The notes below the pieces were generated by a model. That model was not told the DNA's origin, did no database searches, and was given only the letters and a program-made list of their open reading frames with translations. 64,000 nt of DNA from Acidimicrobiia bacterium. GTDB taxonomy: Bacteria; Actinomycetota; Acidimicrobiia; Acidimicrobiales; CAIXPF01. The stretch spans positions 62,001-126,000 of the forward strand of contig CANJRG010000001.1 of assembly GCA_947476745.1 (NCBI GenBank), given 5' to 3'. This document shows positions 24,986 through 33,841 of this stretch, one piece after another. The stretch's first letter is position 1. Each line of letters begins with the position of its first letter. A program made the position numbers and the translations under genes.

Positions 24986-25413
24986 ACGGCACCGAGCGCC
25001 GTCCGCTGCTGTTCGTCGACACCTCGGCGCTGGTGCGCAGATACGTGCACAACGCCGACCGCGACCTCGTGCTCGACGCCATGGACAGCAGCGACGCCTG
25101 GTGTGCGTCGGCGCTGACCCATAGCGAATGCTCCCTGGCCCTACGCCGTCTCAGCGCGCACGCCGCCCAGCACGAACGGCTCACCGCGGCGCTGCAGCGC
25201 GACTGGGACGCGTTCTGGGTCATCCCGCTCGATACCCGGTGCCTCACCCATGCTGCGCAGCTCGGCGCCCACTTCGGCCTGCGCAGCGTGGACGCCCTCC
25301 AGCTCGCCTCCGCCGATCGGCTGACCCGGCCTGCCGGTTATCTGACCCTCGACCGCCAGCAAATCCCGGCGGCGGCCGGGCTGGGCTTCGAGGTCATCAG
25401 CCCGCTGGCCTGA
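24982..25413 (+). CDS. PIN-domain ribonuclease toxin (VapC family)
   Basis: A 143-residue PIN-domain toxin that would cleave RNA using Mg2+ held by acidic residues: Asp in FVDTSALVRRY, Glu in HSECSLAL, Asp in LRSVDALQLASA, and a further Asp in YLTLDRQQ. Length and order fit VapC. It is expressed from the same promoter as the antitoxin, with a 4-nt overlap. Its RNA target is unknown. Confidence 0.85.
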   Translation: MNGTERRPLLFVDTSALVRRYVHNADRDLVLDAMDSSDAWCASALTHSECSLALRRLSAHAAQHERLTAALQRDWDAFWVIPLDTRCLTHAAQLGAHFGLRSVDALQLASADRLTRPAGYLTLDRQQIPAAAGLGFEVISPLA

Positions 25414-25447
25414 GCGCACCGGGCGAGCGGAGGACGGCCCGGCGACC

Positions 25448-25453
25448 TAGTGT
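25448..25453 (+). promoter_or_regulatory. -10 hexamer (TAGTGT) for the MBL protein
   Basis: TAGTGT ends 6 nt before the ATG at 25460, without a Shine-Dalgarno; a leaderless start is likely. Confidence 0.5.
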
Positions 25454-25459
25454 CGGCCC

Positions 25460-26086
25460 ATGGCAGCGCCCACCAACACCTTGCATTACGAGGACACCCA
25501 GGCCGAGATCCACAAGGTGGTGGTCGGCCCCTACGAGAACAACGTCTTCGTCCTGCGCTGCAAGCAGACCGGCGAAGCCGTTCTGATCGACGCCGCCAAC
25601 GAGCACGAGCTGCTGCTCGAACTGTGCCGCGCGCTCGGGGTCAACAAGGTGCTCGAGACCCACGGCCACTTCGATCACATCCAGGCGGTCCCGGCGGTTC
25701 GCAACGCCGGCATCGATGTGGGGATCGCCTCGGGCGACCACGTGTTGATCAAGGAGACCTACGATTTCGTCGTCGACGACGGCGACGTCTACCAGGTCGG
25801 CAAGCTGAAGCTGCACACCATCGCCACGCCGGGGCACACGCCCGGCTCGATGTGCTTCAGGCTGGAGGGCTCCCCGATCCTCTTCAGCGGCGACACCCTC
25901 TTCCCGGGCGGGCCCGGTGCCACCAACTACGAGTTCGGCAGCTTCGACCTGATCATCCGCTCCATCGAGGACCGGCTGTTCCGTCCGCTCGACGCCGGAA
26001 CCCTGGTGCTGCCCGGCCACGGCAGCGACACCACGATCGGCAACGAGCGGCCGCAGCTCGACACGTGGGTCACGCGAGGCTGGTGA
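25460..26086 (+). CDS. Metallo-beta-lactamase-fold hydrolase (glyoxalase II-like)
   Basis: A 208-residue MBL-fold protein. Zn ligands are in THGHFDHIQA (HxHxDH), the His in ATPGHTPGSM, Asp in FSGDTLFPGGPG and His in VLPGHGSDTTI. The compact size resembles the YcbL/glyoxalase II-like thioester hydrolases; no substrate domain is present. It is followed after 16 nt by a small gene of unknown function. Confidence 0.88.
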   Translation: MAAPTNTLHYEDTQAEIHKVVVGPYENNVFVLRCKQTGEAVLIDAANEHELLLELCRALGVNKVLETHGHFDHIQAVPAVRNAGIDVGIASGDHVLIKETYDFVVDDGDVYQVGKLKLHTIATPGHTPGSMCFRLEGSPILFSGDTLFPGGPGATNYEFGSFDLIIRSIEDRLFRPLDAGTLVLPGHGSDTTIGNERPQLDTWVTRGW

Positions 26087-26102
26087 ACGGCACCGCCGGC
26101 TG

Positions 26103-26504
26103 ATGGCCCCGCGCCGAGACCGCCCCCTCGACCTGACACCGGTCAGCACCGAGCAGCTCCCGGCCACCCCGCCGGTGGACCGCAACATCCCCGCCGAAGC
26201 GTGGACCGAAGCCCCCGCGGAGCTCATCTCCCTGGGCGACGACCTCGGCCGGGCCGGGGCGGTGTACCTGCGCCGAATCGGGCCCTGGCTGCTGTGGCGG
26301 GCCGGCCCGGGAACCACCCCCAGGCCGGGGTCGCCCGAGCAAGCCGAACCGTCACGTTGGATGGCGTTGCACTGGGACGACCTGGCGATCCACTGCACGT
26401 TCACCCTGCTCGCCGACGGCAGCGGCCACGGCATCGGCCCGAGCAGCACCGTGCACGAACGCTTCCGGGCCTGGAAGGAAGACCTCCACCAGCACCGCGG
26501 CTGA
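26103..26504 (+). CDS. Hypothetical protein (133 residues)
   Basis: A soluble protein with a polar, Pro-rich N-terminus (RDRPLDLTPVSTEQLP), then a folded-looking middle (AVYLRRIGPWLLWRAGPG) and RWMALHWDDLAIHCTFTLLADGSGHG, and a helix at the end (VHERFRAWKEDLHQH). It is likely co-transcribed with the MBL gene. No family recognised and no catalytic motif evident. Confidence 0.65.
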   Translation: MAPRRDRPLDLTPVSTEQLPATPPVDRNIPAEAWTEAPAELISLGDDLGRAGAVYLRRIGPWLLWRAGPGTTPRPGSPEQAEPSRWMALHWDDLAIHCTFTLLADGSGHGIGPSSTVHERFRAWKEDLHQHRG

Positions 26505-26554
26505 CGCCGACCGGCCGTGACGCCAAACACCGCGGTTCGTCCCGCGACATTTCC

Positions 26555-26580
26555 ACTATCGCCGTAGTGCGAATTATCAT
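26555..26580 (+). promoter_or_regulatory. sufC1 promoter and SUF-locus element
   Basis: ACTATCGCCGTAGT (26555-26568), then GCG and AATT, matches elements before sufB and sufD. A TATCAT -10 (26575-26580) lies 7 nt before the sufC1 ATG, so the transcript is probably leaderless and the element sits between the -10 and -35 positions, a place suited to repression. Confidence 0.6.
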
Positions 26581-26587
26581 CGGTGCC

Positions 26588-27330
<743 letters not shown>

Positions 27331-27343
<13 letters not shown>

Positions 27344-28602
27344 CCGACGAGACCGCCGCCGGGCCGGACCCGCTCGACGTCGCCGCCATCAAGGCCGATT
27401 TCCCGCTGATCAGCGAGCGTCAGGAACGCGGGCACCCCGTCGTGTTCCTCGACTCGGCGGCCTCCTCGCAGAAGCCCCGTCAGGTGCTCGACGCCATGAC
27501 GACCTACTACGAGCGGCACAACGCCAACGTGCACCGCGGCGCCTACCAGCTCGCCGAGGAGGCCACCGACTGCCTTGAGGGGGCGCGCGACAAGGTCGCC
27601 GGGTTCGTCGGGGCAGCCTCGAGCCGCGAGGTGATCTTCACCCGAAACGCCACCGAGGCGGTCAACCTCGTGGCGCAGACCTGGGGCCGCCAGCACCTGC
27701 ACGCCGGCGACGCAGTGGTCCTGTCGCTGCTCGAGCACCATTCGAACATCGTGCCGTGGCAGATCATGGCGCAGCAGAACGGCTTCGAGATCCGCTGGAT
27801 CGGCCTAACCGACGACGGCCAGCTCGATCTGAGCAACCTCGACCAGCTCTTCGACGGGGCGAAGCTCCTCGCGGTGTCAGCGGCGTCGAACGTGCTGGGC
27901 ACCCTGACGCCGGTGCGCCTGCTCGCCGATGCCGCCCACGGGGCCGGCGCGAAGGTGCTGATCGACGCCTGCCAGTACGTTCCCCACCACGCCTGCGACG
28001 TGTCCGCCCTCGGTGCCGACTGGATCGCCTTCTCGGCGCACAAGCTGTGTGGCCCGACCGGTATCGGTGCCCTGTGGGGCCACGAGGAGATCCTCGAGGA
28101 GATGCCGCCGTTCCTCGGCGGTGGTTCCATGATCCTCAACGTGACCGTCGACGGGTTCACGCCGGCGGCCCTGCCACAGAAGTTCGAGGCGGGTACCCCC
28201 GCCATCGCCGAGGCCGTCGGGTTCGGGGCTGCGGTCGACTACCTGCTCGGCATCGGTATGGACCGCGTCCTGGCCCACGAACAGGCCCTCACCGCCTACG
28301 CCTTCCGCCAGTTGGCCGAACGGTTCGGCGAGGACCTCCGCATCCTGGGGTCTGCCGAACCGGGTCGCCGCTGTGGCATCGCCACGTTCGTCTACAAGGA
28401 CGTCCATCCCCACGACCTCTCGCAGGTCCTCGACGAGCGGGGGGTCTGCGTGCGCGCCGGCCACCACTGCGCCAAGCCGCTCCTGAAGTCCCTCGGCGTG
28501 GCCGCCGCCGCCCGCGCCAGCTGGTACCTGTACAACGACCGTTCCGACATCGACGCGCTGGTGGACGCCATCGGCGCCGCCGATGCCCTTTTCGACTGGT
28601 AG
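27331..28602 (+). CDS. sufS: SufS cysteine desulfurase
   Basis: A 423-residue PLP enzyme that removes sulfur from cysteine for cluster assembly. The PLP lysine is in FSAHKLCGPTG (K238), and the persulfide Cys is in RAGHHCAKPLL (C380), the group II arrangement. Also seen are LDSAASSQKP, NVHRGAYQLAEEAT and ATEAVNLVAQTW. The start inside the end of sufC1 gives tight coupling; sufU follows after 5 nt, and is expected to accept its sulfur. Confidence 0.96.
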
Positions 28603-28607
28603 TCCCC

Positions 28608-29081
28608 ATGCCTGGCCTCGAAGACCTCTATCGCGAGATCGTGCTCGACCACTACAAGACGCCCCGCAACCGCGGTGAGCTGGCGTCGCCGCCCGCCGTT
28701 CGGGTCGAAGGGTTGAACCCGCTGTGCGGTGACGAGGTCGTGGTGTACCTCGTGCTCGACGGCGACACGGTCCAGGACATCAAGATCAGCGGGCAGGGCT
28801 GCTCGATCAGCCAGTCCTCTGCCTCCATGATGTCGGCAGCGGTGAAGGGCAAGTCCCTCGCCCAGGTCACGGAATTGACCCATGCCTTCAAGGGCATGCT
28901 CAACGTCGGCGACCACGGCCACGGCCTGGACTCTGAACCCCACGAACACCCCGACGTGGCCCTCGGCGAGCTCGAGGCGTTGAAGGGCGTGATGAAGTTC
29001 CCGTCTCGGATCAAGTGCGCAATCCTGTCGTGGAACACTTTGAACCAGGCCATCGACGAGGCCGCCAGCCCCACCGGCTGA
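28608..29081 (+). CDS. sufU: SufU sulfur-acceptor protein
   Basis: A 157-residue zinc-bound relay that takes persulfide from SufS. Ligands are C40 and D42 in LNPLCGDEV, C65 in SGQGCSISQSSAS and C137 in RIKCAILSW, the SufU set. The N-terminus LEDLYREIVLDHYKTPRNRG is typical. It is the last gene of the plus arm and is followed by a hairpin terminator. Confidence 0.95.
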   Translation: MPGLEDLYREIVLDHYKTPRNRGELASPPAVRVEGLNPLCGDEVVVYLVLDGDTVQDIKISGQGCSISQSSASMMSAAVKGKSLAQVTELTHAFKGMLNVGDHGHGLDSEPHEHPDVALGELEALKGVMKFPSRIKCAILSWNTLNQAIDEAASPTG

Positions 29082-29137
29082 GCCGACCGACCGCTTGGTG
29101 CCGAGCCGACCAACCGGTACGGACCGCGCGCTGCACA

Positions 29138-29163
29138 GACCGGCCGGTATCGGCCGGCCGGTC
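29138..29163. terminator. Bidirectional hairpin between the SUF arms
   Basis: A perfect 10-bp stem (GACCGGCCGG/CCGGCCGGTC) with a TATCGG loop separates converging sufU and sufC2. No T-run is present. Confidence 0.55.
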
Positions 29164-29170
29164 GCCACGA

Positions 29171-29908
29171 TCAACCGGTCGCGGCAAATGCTGCGTAGCC
29201 GTCGACCTCGACCTGTTCCGCCAACTCGGGCCCGCCGCTGGTGACGATGACCCCACGGGCCAGGATGTGCACCACGTCGGGCCTCAGTTCCTCGAGCAGC
29301 CGGTGGTAGTGGGTGATTGCCAGCACACCGAGGCCGAACTCCTCCGTTGCCGCCTCGACCCGCTGGGCCACGGCACGCAGCGCGTCGATGTCCAGACCGG
29401 AGTCGATCTCGTCGAGGATGGCGAACTTCGGCCGCAGCACTGCCAACTGCAGAGTCTCGTTGCGCTTCTTCTCGCCGCCGGAGAGGTCGACGTTGAGCGA
29501 GCGCAGCAGCAACTTCACGTCGAGACCGATGCGTTCGGCCTCGGCCGCAACGGCCGCTGGGACCGCCGACGGATCACGCCCCGCGCTGCGCGCCGCCTCC
29601 ATGAGCAGGTCGACCACCCCGACACCACCGACCTCGGTGGGGTACTGCATGCCGAGGAACAACCCGGCCTGGGCCCGTTCCCACGGTTCCAGGGAGAGCA
29701 GGTCTGCCCCGTCGAGGGTGACCGTACCGCCCAGTACCTCGTAGCCCGGCTTGCCCATGACGACGCTCGACAGCGTCGACTTGCCCGCCCCGTTGGGCCC
29801 CATGACCGCGTGCACCTCACCGGAGGCGATCCGCAGGTCGATACCGTGCAGGATCTCCTTGCCGGCCACCGCCGCGCGCAGACCCTTGATCTCCAACACC
29901 GAACTCAT
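29171..29908 (-). CDS. sufC: SufC ATPase, second copy
   Basis: A 245-residue SufC with Walker A GPNGAGKST, FLGMQYPTEVGGVGV in the Q-loop region, signature LSGGEKKRNETLQL, Walker B FAILDEIDSGLD and ITHYHR. It differs from the first copy across most surface regions, so it is an old paralogue rather than a recent duplicate. The ATG overlaps the Rieske stop by 4 nt, so sufD, the Rieske gene and this sufC form one unit, and this is probably the ATPase partner of SufB/SufD. Confidence 0.95.
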   Translation of the reverse strand: MSSVLEIKGLRAAVAGKEILHGIDLRIASGEVHAVMGPNGAGKSTLSSVVMGKPGYEVLGGTVTLDGADLLSLEPWERAQAGLFLGMQYPTEVGGVGVVDLLMEAARSAGRDPSAVPAAVAAEAERIGLDVKLLLRSLNVDLSGGEKKRNETLQLAVLRPKFAILDEIDSGLDIDALRAVAQRVEAATEEFGLGVLAITHYHRLLEELRPDVVHILARGVIVTSGGPELAEQVEVDGYAAFAATG

Positions 29909-30237
29909 CGGTCGTGAACCTCCCGGTTGTTGTCCTGCACGATGAACACCGCCCCGTCGGCGACCACCACGTCATAGGCGGGCACCGCCTTGAGCGCCGG
30001 AAGGCAGCTCGGCAGACCGGTCTCCACCGAGAACGCCGAGCCGTGCTTCCAGCACTCGAGTTCCTTCGACTCCGTCAACACATCGCCATCAGCGAGGGAC
30101 ACGTCGGCGTGGCTGCAACGATCACCGATGGCGTAGAAGTCGTCGTCGAAGCGAACCAAGGCGACCCGCAGGCCGGCTACGTCGAAACGACGGGCTCGCC
30201 CCGGGGCGAGTTCGTCGACCGCGCACAACCGGATCAC
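29905..30237 (-). CDS. Rieske-type [2Fe-2S] ferredoxin in the SUF unit
   Basis: A 110-residue soluble protein with a Rieske cluster: C41 and H43 (RCSHAD), then C62 and H65 (ECWKHGSAF). It resembles the small ferredoxin subunits of non-heme oxygenases but sits between sufD and sufC2 with 4-nt overlaps on both sides, as in other actinobacterial suf operons. It may deliver electrons for cluster assembly or receive the cluster. The start is a GTG in the sufD stop (GTGA). Confidence 0.93.
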   Translation of the reverse strand: MIRLCAVDELAPGRARRFDVAGLRVALVRFDDDFYAIGDRCSHADVSLADGDVLTESKELECWKHGSAFSVETGLPSCLPALKAVPAYDVVVADGAVFIVQDNNREVHDR

Positions 30238-31490
30238 CGCTGCTCCCCCAGTTTGGCGCCGACCATCGCAGCGATCCGGGCTCGCAGTTCGTCTGCGGGA
30301 AGGCGGGCGGCGACGTCGTCGAAGAAACCACTCACGATCAACTGCTCCGCCCGACGGGTCGGCACGCCTCGGCTCTCGAGGTAGAACCGTTGCTCCTCGT
30401 CGATCGGGCCGACCGTCGAGGCGTGGGAGCAGCGCACGTCGTTGTTCTCGATCTGCAGGTTGGGCACCGAATCGGCCCACGCCTTGTCGGAGAGCTTGAT
30501 GTTGCGATTGGTCTGGAACGCGTTGGTCCCGCGGGCGTCCGGGCGGACGTGGATCATGCCCGAGTACACCGAATGCGAACGATCGTCCACGACACCCTTG
30601 AACAACAGGTCCGACCGACAGTCGGGGGCCTGATGGTCCTGCAGGGTACGGAAGTCGAACATCTGCTCGCCGTCCGCGAAGTAGAGCGCAGCGAGGTTGC
30701 CCGATGCACCGCGCCCGAGCATCCGCAGGTCGAGCCGCAGTCGGGCGTACTGCCCACCGAAGGCAGCGGCGACGACATCGAGGGAGGACTGCTGGTGCGC
30801 CTCGGCCACCACCGTCGCGGTCTGCCACGTAGCCCGTCCGAGATCCTGCACCACCGCGTAGGCCAGCCGGGCGTCATTGGCTGCGGACAGTTCGACGACC
30901 GGAGCGAGCCAGCAACGCTCGGCGTCGCTGCGCTGCAGGTGGACCACGCTGACCGAGGACCCGGCCTCGACCCGTACGACGAGCCTGCTGAACACGGCCG
31001 CCACAGGGGCCGATGCCCAGTCGACCACCACGATCGGCCGCTCCACGATGACGCCTCGGGGCACCACGAGCACCAGCGGATCGCTTCCGAAGGCGTCGTT
31101 GGCGACCGCGAGGGCGTCCTCGCTCCGCCCGATTACCTGACCGACATACTGCTCGGCATGATCCATGCCCGCGGCCGACCCGAACCGCACGCCCTTGGCG
31201 GCCAGCTCGGGGCTGAGCCCGCAGCGCACCACCCGACCGTTCTCCACCACGGCGACGCCCGCAGGGTCCGTCAGACCGGTATCGAGTCCCTCGGGAACCG
31301 GGAGCACCGCGGGCCCCGCCGGGCCGAAGCCGTCGAGATCGAGGTCCGCAATGCGGCTGTATCGCCAGATCTCCTGGTCGGTGTCGGGACTCGCCGCCAC
31401 GGCGAACGCCTCGGTGCCGGCCCGGCGGAACTGACGGAACCAGTCAGGACCATCGAGCGCAGCGGAGGCTGCAAAGTTCGGCGAGCTCAC
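30234..31490 (-). CDS. sufD: SufD scaffold protein
   Basis: A 418-residue beta-helix scaffold subunit that pairs with SufB and SufC. C-terminal family marks are SVYSGMIHVRPDARGTNAFQTNRNIKLSD, NDVRCSHASTVGPIDEEQRFYLESRG and the closing RAEQLIVSGFFDDV helix. The start is GTG; 79 nt upstream is the ACTA-N6-TAGG element shared with sufB. The gene heads the minus-strand sufD-Rieske-sufC2 unit, away from sufB. Confidence 0.95.
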   Translation of the reverse strand: MSSPNFAASAALDGPDWFRQFRRAGTEAFAVAASPDTDQEIWRYSRIADLDLDGFGPAGPAVLPVPEGLDTGLTDPAGVAVVENGRVVRCGLSPELAAKGVRFGSAAGMDHAEQYVGQVIGRSEDALAVANDAFGSDPLVLVVPRGVIVERPIVVVDWASAPVAAVFSRLVVRVEAGSSVSVVHLQRSDAERCWLAPVVELSAANDARLAYAVVQDLGRATWQTATVVAEAHQQSSLDVVAAAFGGQYARLRLDLRMLGRGASGNLAALYFADGEQMFDFRTLQDHQAPDCRSDLLFKGVVDDRSHSVYSGMIHVRPDARGTNAFQTNRNIKLSDKAWADSVPNLQIENNDVRCSHASTVGPIDEEQRFYLESRGVPTRRAEQLIVSGFFDDVAARLPADELRARIAAMVGAKLGEQR

Positions 31491-31568
31491 AGGGCGTCTC
31501 CTCGGTCAGGGGAGGTCGGGGCACGAGGTTCGCGCCGATGCGGCGACAGCGCCATCGACCGAATTTGC

Positions 31569-31582
31569 CCTAAGAGCGTAGT
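31569..31582 (-). promoter_or_regulatory. SUF-locus element before sufD
   Basis: On the minus strand ACTACGCTCTTAGG, followed by GCA and AATT, preceded by TTTTGT. It matches the sufB element at ACTA, TAGG, the 3-nt gap, AATT and the T/G-rich flank. It lies 79 nt before the sufD start. Confidence 0.55.
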
Positions 31583-31627
31583 ACAAAAGGCGGCCGGAGC
31601 GGAAAGCCCGAACTACCCGGAACGGAC

Positions 31628-33334
31628 TTAGGGACGGCCCGGGTTCGGCGCAGTCGCAGGTGCCTCGGTGGTGGTCGGCGGCTCGCCGCCGCCCGAGGAG
31701 TCGGGCAGCACGTTCCGCACGACGAAGAACGACCCGACCGCCGCGGCGCCGGCCACGACGGCCACAGTCGCAACCCGACGCCCCCGATGCGCCAATACGG
31801 CCGTCTCCTCCGAAGCCGGATCGATCTCGGCGGGCGCGACCCCAGCGGGCGCGTCGGCGGCAGGCGCGATCTCGGCCTGAGCGATCCCCGTGGGCGTGCT
31901 CGCTGCAGACTCGACCCCAGCGGACGTGGTCTCATCCGTCGCCACCTTGCCGGCTTCGACACCCGCCACCGGCACCGGTGCCGCTGGGCGCTCCCCTTCG
32001 TGCATCGCCCCGACCGCGGCCGGGCCGTTAGATCCGGTAGATCCGGTAGATCCGGTAGGTGCCGCCGATGCCGCCCCCGAGCCGTGTGACGATCTGACGG
32101 GCGACACCGCAACGGCACCAAGGTCGGGCCCATTCGGCACCACCAGCGGTCCCGGACCGGCGAGGAACGCCTCTACCGCCAGGGTACGTAGCGGACCAAC
32201 CGGCGGCGCCGACAACGCGACCGATCGCTGGTCCTGCACCGACGGCGACGGCATGGCGACCTCGGCGACCGGAACGGCCGCAGGGATCGGCGCAACCGGC
32301 GGGATCGGGGCAACTGCGGTGGGTGCCGCCGCCACGACGGCCGGCGGTGGCGGCGGTGCGGCAGCGGGAGGCAGAGACGAGAGCGCCGCAACCGAGAGGG
32401 AACCCATCCGAGCCTGCAGACGGGCCGCCCCGGCGTGCAGAAGGGCCGGCTGGAGATCCACCGGCACCGCACCGACGCCCGCAGCGGCCAGGGCGAGGCC
32501 GAACGCGGCGGCGAAACCGGGCCTCGGCACCGGACTGGTCGCCGCCAATCCGCGGCCCGGCCCCACCAGTCGGGCCGGCGCGGACACCGCAGTTCTTCCA
32601 GCGACGAGTTCGGCCCAGGGGTAGGCGGGCTCCCGCAGCACCGCTTGCGCCGTCGTGGCATCGAGCGGCACGAGGGTCAGCGCGTCGGCGTCGGATGCCG
32701 TGCGGGGGGCCCGCCAGCACCGGACTGCAACCCCCGCCTGGAGCAGCAGCACCATCACCGGGCCGGTACCGGTGGTGTCGACCAGAAGTGACAACAGCTG
32801 CGGACCAGCCAGCAGCACCCGCTCCACCGCCAGCGCAGAGAGCTCGACCCCAGCCAACCAGACACCGCTTCGACGGGCCGCCCAGACTGCCGAGGAGAGG
32901 TCTTCCCGTCGACAGGACACAATCCGGGCGACCGGGCCGCCATCGGAGTCGAACCGGTCGGCGTTCCACACCGGTTCGGCGTCGAGCTCACGGCGACGTT
33001 GGGCGGCCGCAGCCCGTACCTCGGACGGCCAACCAGACTGGGGCCAGCCCGCCACCGCCACCACATGGGCCTCCCCGTCGATCGGGTGCAGGCCGAGGAA
33101 GGTCGGGACCCCACCGAGGTTCAGGGCGTGCCACAGCTCGCCGATGCGCCGTGCCAGTACCAGCTGGTCGGAGACCCGCCCATCGCGCACGGTGTCCGGC
33201 CCGAGGTCCGCCTCGGCGACCTCGATGACGGTCGGTTCGTCGCCACGTTCGATCACCACGACCCGCAGCGAGTCGTCGTCGATCGACAGTCCGGCGACAA
33301 CGCCCCCGGCGGTGGACTCAGACTCTGTGGACAT
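31628..33334 (-). CDS. PilM-like (actin-fold) protein with long Ala/Pro tail and C-terminal membrane helix
   Basis: A 568-residue protein. The N-terminal 300 residues resemble the type IV pilus ATP-binding protein PilM: VVAGLSIDDDSLRVVVIERG, a second phosphate-loop-like LLVDTTGTGPVMVLL and a terminal AAAFGLALAAAG. Then follow about 200 residues rich in Ala, Pro and Val, a TGSTGSTGS repeat, a membrane helix (VATVAVVAGAAAVGSFFVV) and a short Pro/Thr tail. No other pilus gene is near. Position between sufD and sufB on the same strand may be chance. ATG 33334 has a GAGG upstream. The family call is tentative. Confidence 0.6.
   Translation of the reverse strand: MSTESESTAGGVVAGLSIDDDSLRVVVIERGDEPTVIEVAEADLGPDTVRDGRVSDQLVLARRIGELWHALNLGGVPTFLGLHPIDGEAHVVAVAGWPQSGWPSEVRAAAAQRRRELDAEPVWNADRFDSDGGPVARIVSCRREDLSSAVWAARRSGVWLAGVELSALAVERVLLAGPQLLSLLVDTTGTGPVMVLLLQAGVAVRCWRAPRTASDADALTLVPLDATTAQAVLREPAYPWAELVAGRTAVSAPARLVGPGRGLAATSPVPRPGFAAAFGLALAAAGVGAVPVDLQPALLHAGAARLQARMGSLSVAALSSLPPAAAPPPPPAVVAAAPTAVAPIPPVAPIPAAVPVAEVAMPSPSVQDQRSVALSAPPVGPLRTLAVEAFLAGPGPLVVPNGPDLGAVAVSPVRSSHGSGAASAAPTGSTGSTGSNGPAAVGAMHEGERPAAPVPVAGVEAGKVATDETTSAGVESAASTPTGIAQAEIAPAADAPAGVAPAEIDPASEETAVLAHRGRRVATVAVVAGAAAVGSFFVVRNVLPDSSGGGEPPTTTEAPATAPNPGRP
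32031..32057. repeat. Three tandem 9-bp repeats (GATCCGGTA)
   Basis: Three exact GATCCGGTA copies encode the Thr-Gly-Ser repeat in the disordered part of the PilM-like protein. Confidence 0.85.
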
Positions 33335-33420
33335 TGCCTCAGACCGTACGGCAACGACGGTCATCCCCAAATGTGGCGATCGTCCCGAATCCGTATCGAC
33401 CTAAGCCTGCAGACGTCAAC

Positions 33421-33771
33421 TCAACGACGGAACAGCCGACGCCAAAACGGCCGCAACGACGTGCCCCGTTCCGCCTCGACCTCGGCGAGTACCCGCGGCC
33501 CGACGGCGTTCACGATGTCCTCGGCCTCGTCGAGCAGCCGTGCCACCCGGTCATCCTCGCTGCCGAGCCCTGGCGGCTCGACCGGCGTCGGTGGGGTAAC
33601 CAGGCTGCCGTGTTTCCAGTTCACGTCGGCCAGACGCCGCTCATACCCGGGACAGGCATCGGGGCAACGCCACGGCGCCTCCGGCGCAAGGTCGATGTTG
33701 CACTTCCGCACTGTCTCGCCGCCCGGATAGGAGCGGGACTCGAAGTTCTTGCATTCCTCCCGCATGGGCAT
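33421..33771 (-). CDS. Cys-rich small protein in the SUF region
   Basis: A 116-residue protein. The first 45 residues hold four Cys: REECKNFESRSY, then VRKCNIDLAPEAPWRC and PDACPGY, enough for a zinc site or an Fe-S cluster. The rest is an acidic helix (RVARLLDEAEDIVNAVGPRVLAEVEAE) and a basic C-terminus (LRPFWRRLFRR). It lies 70 nt past the end of the sufB region on the same strand. No family assignment from memory; conserved-looking composition supports a real gene. It might be a client or accessory of Fe-S assembly, by position only. Confidence 0.7.
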   Translation of the reverse strand: MPMREECKNFESRSYPGGETVRKCNIDLAPEAPWRCPDACPGYERRLADVNWKHGSLVTPPTPVEPPGLGSEDDRVARLLDEAEDIVNAVGPRVLAEVEAERGTSLRPFWRRLFRR

Positions 33772-33841
33772 GGCTCAATACTGCCAGCGTCTGCGTCGAA
33801 TGCGGAAACTTTGGGCCGCAGCGAGCGGTCCACCACGTCGT

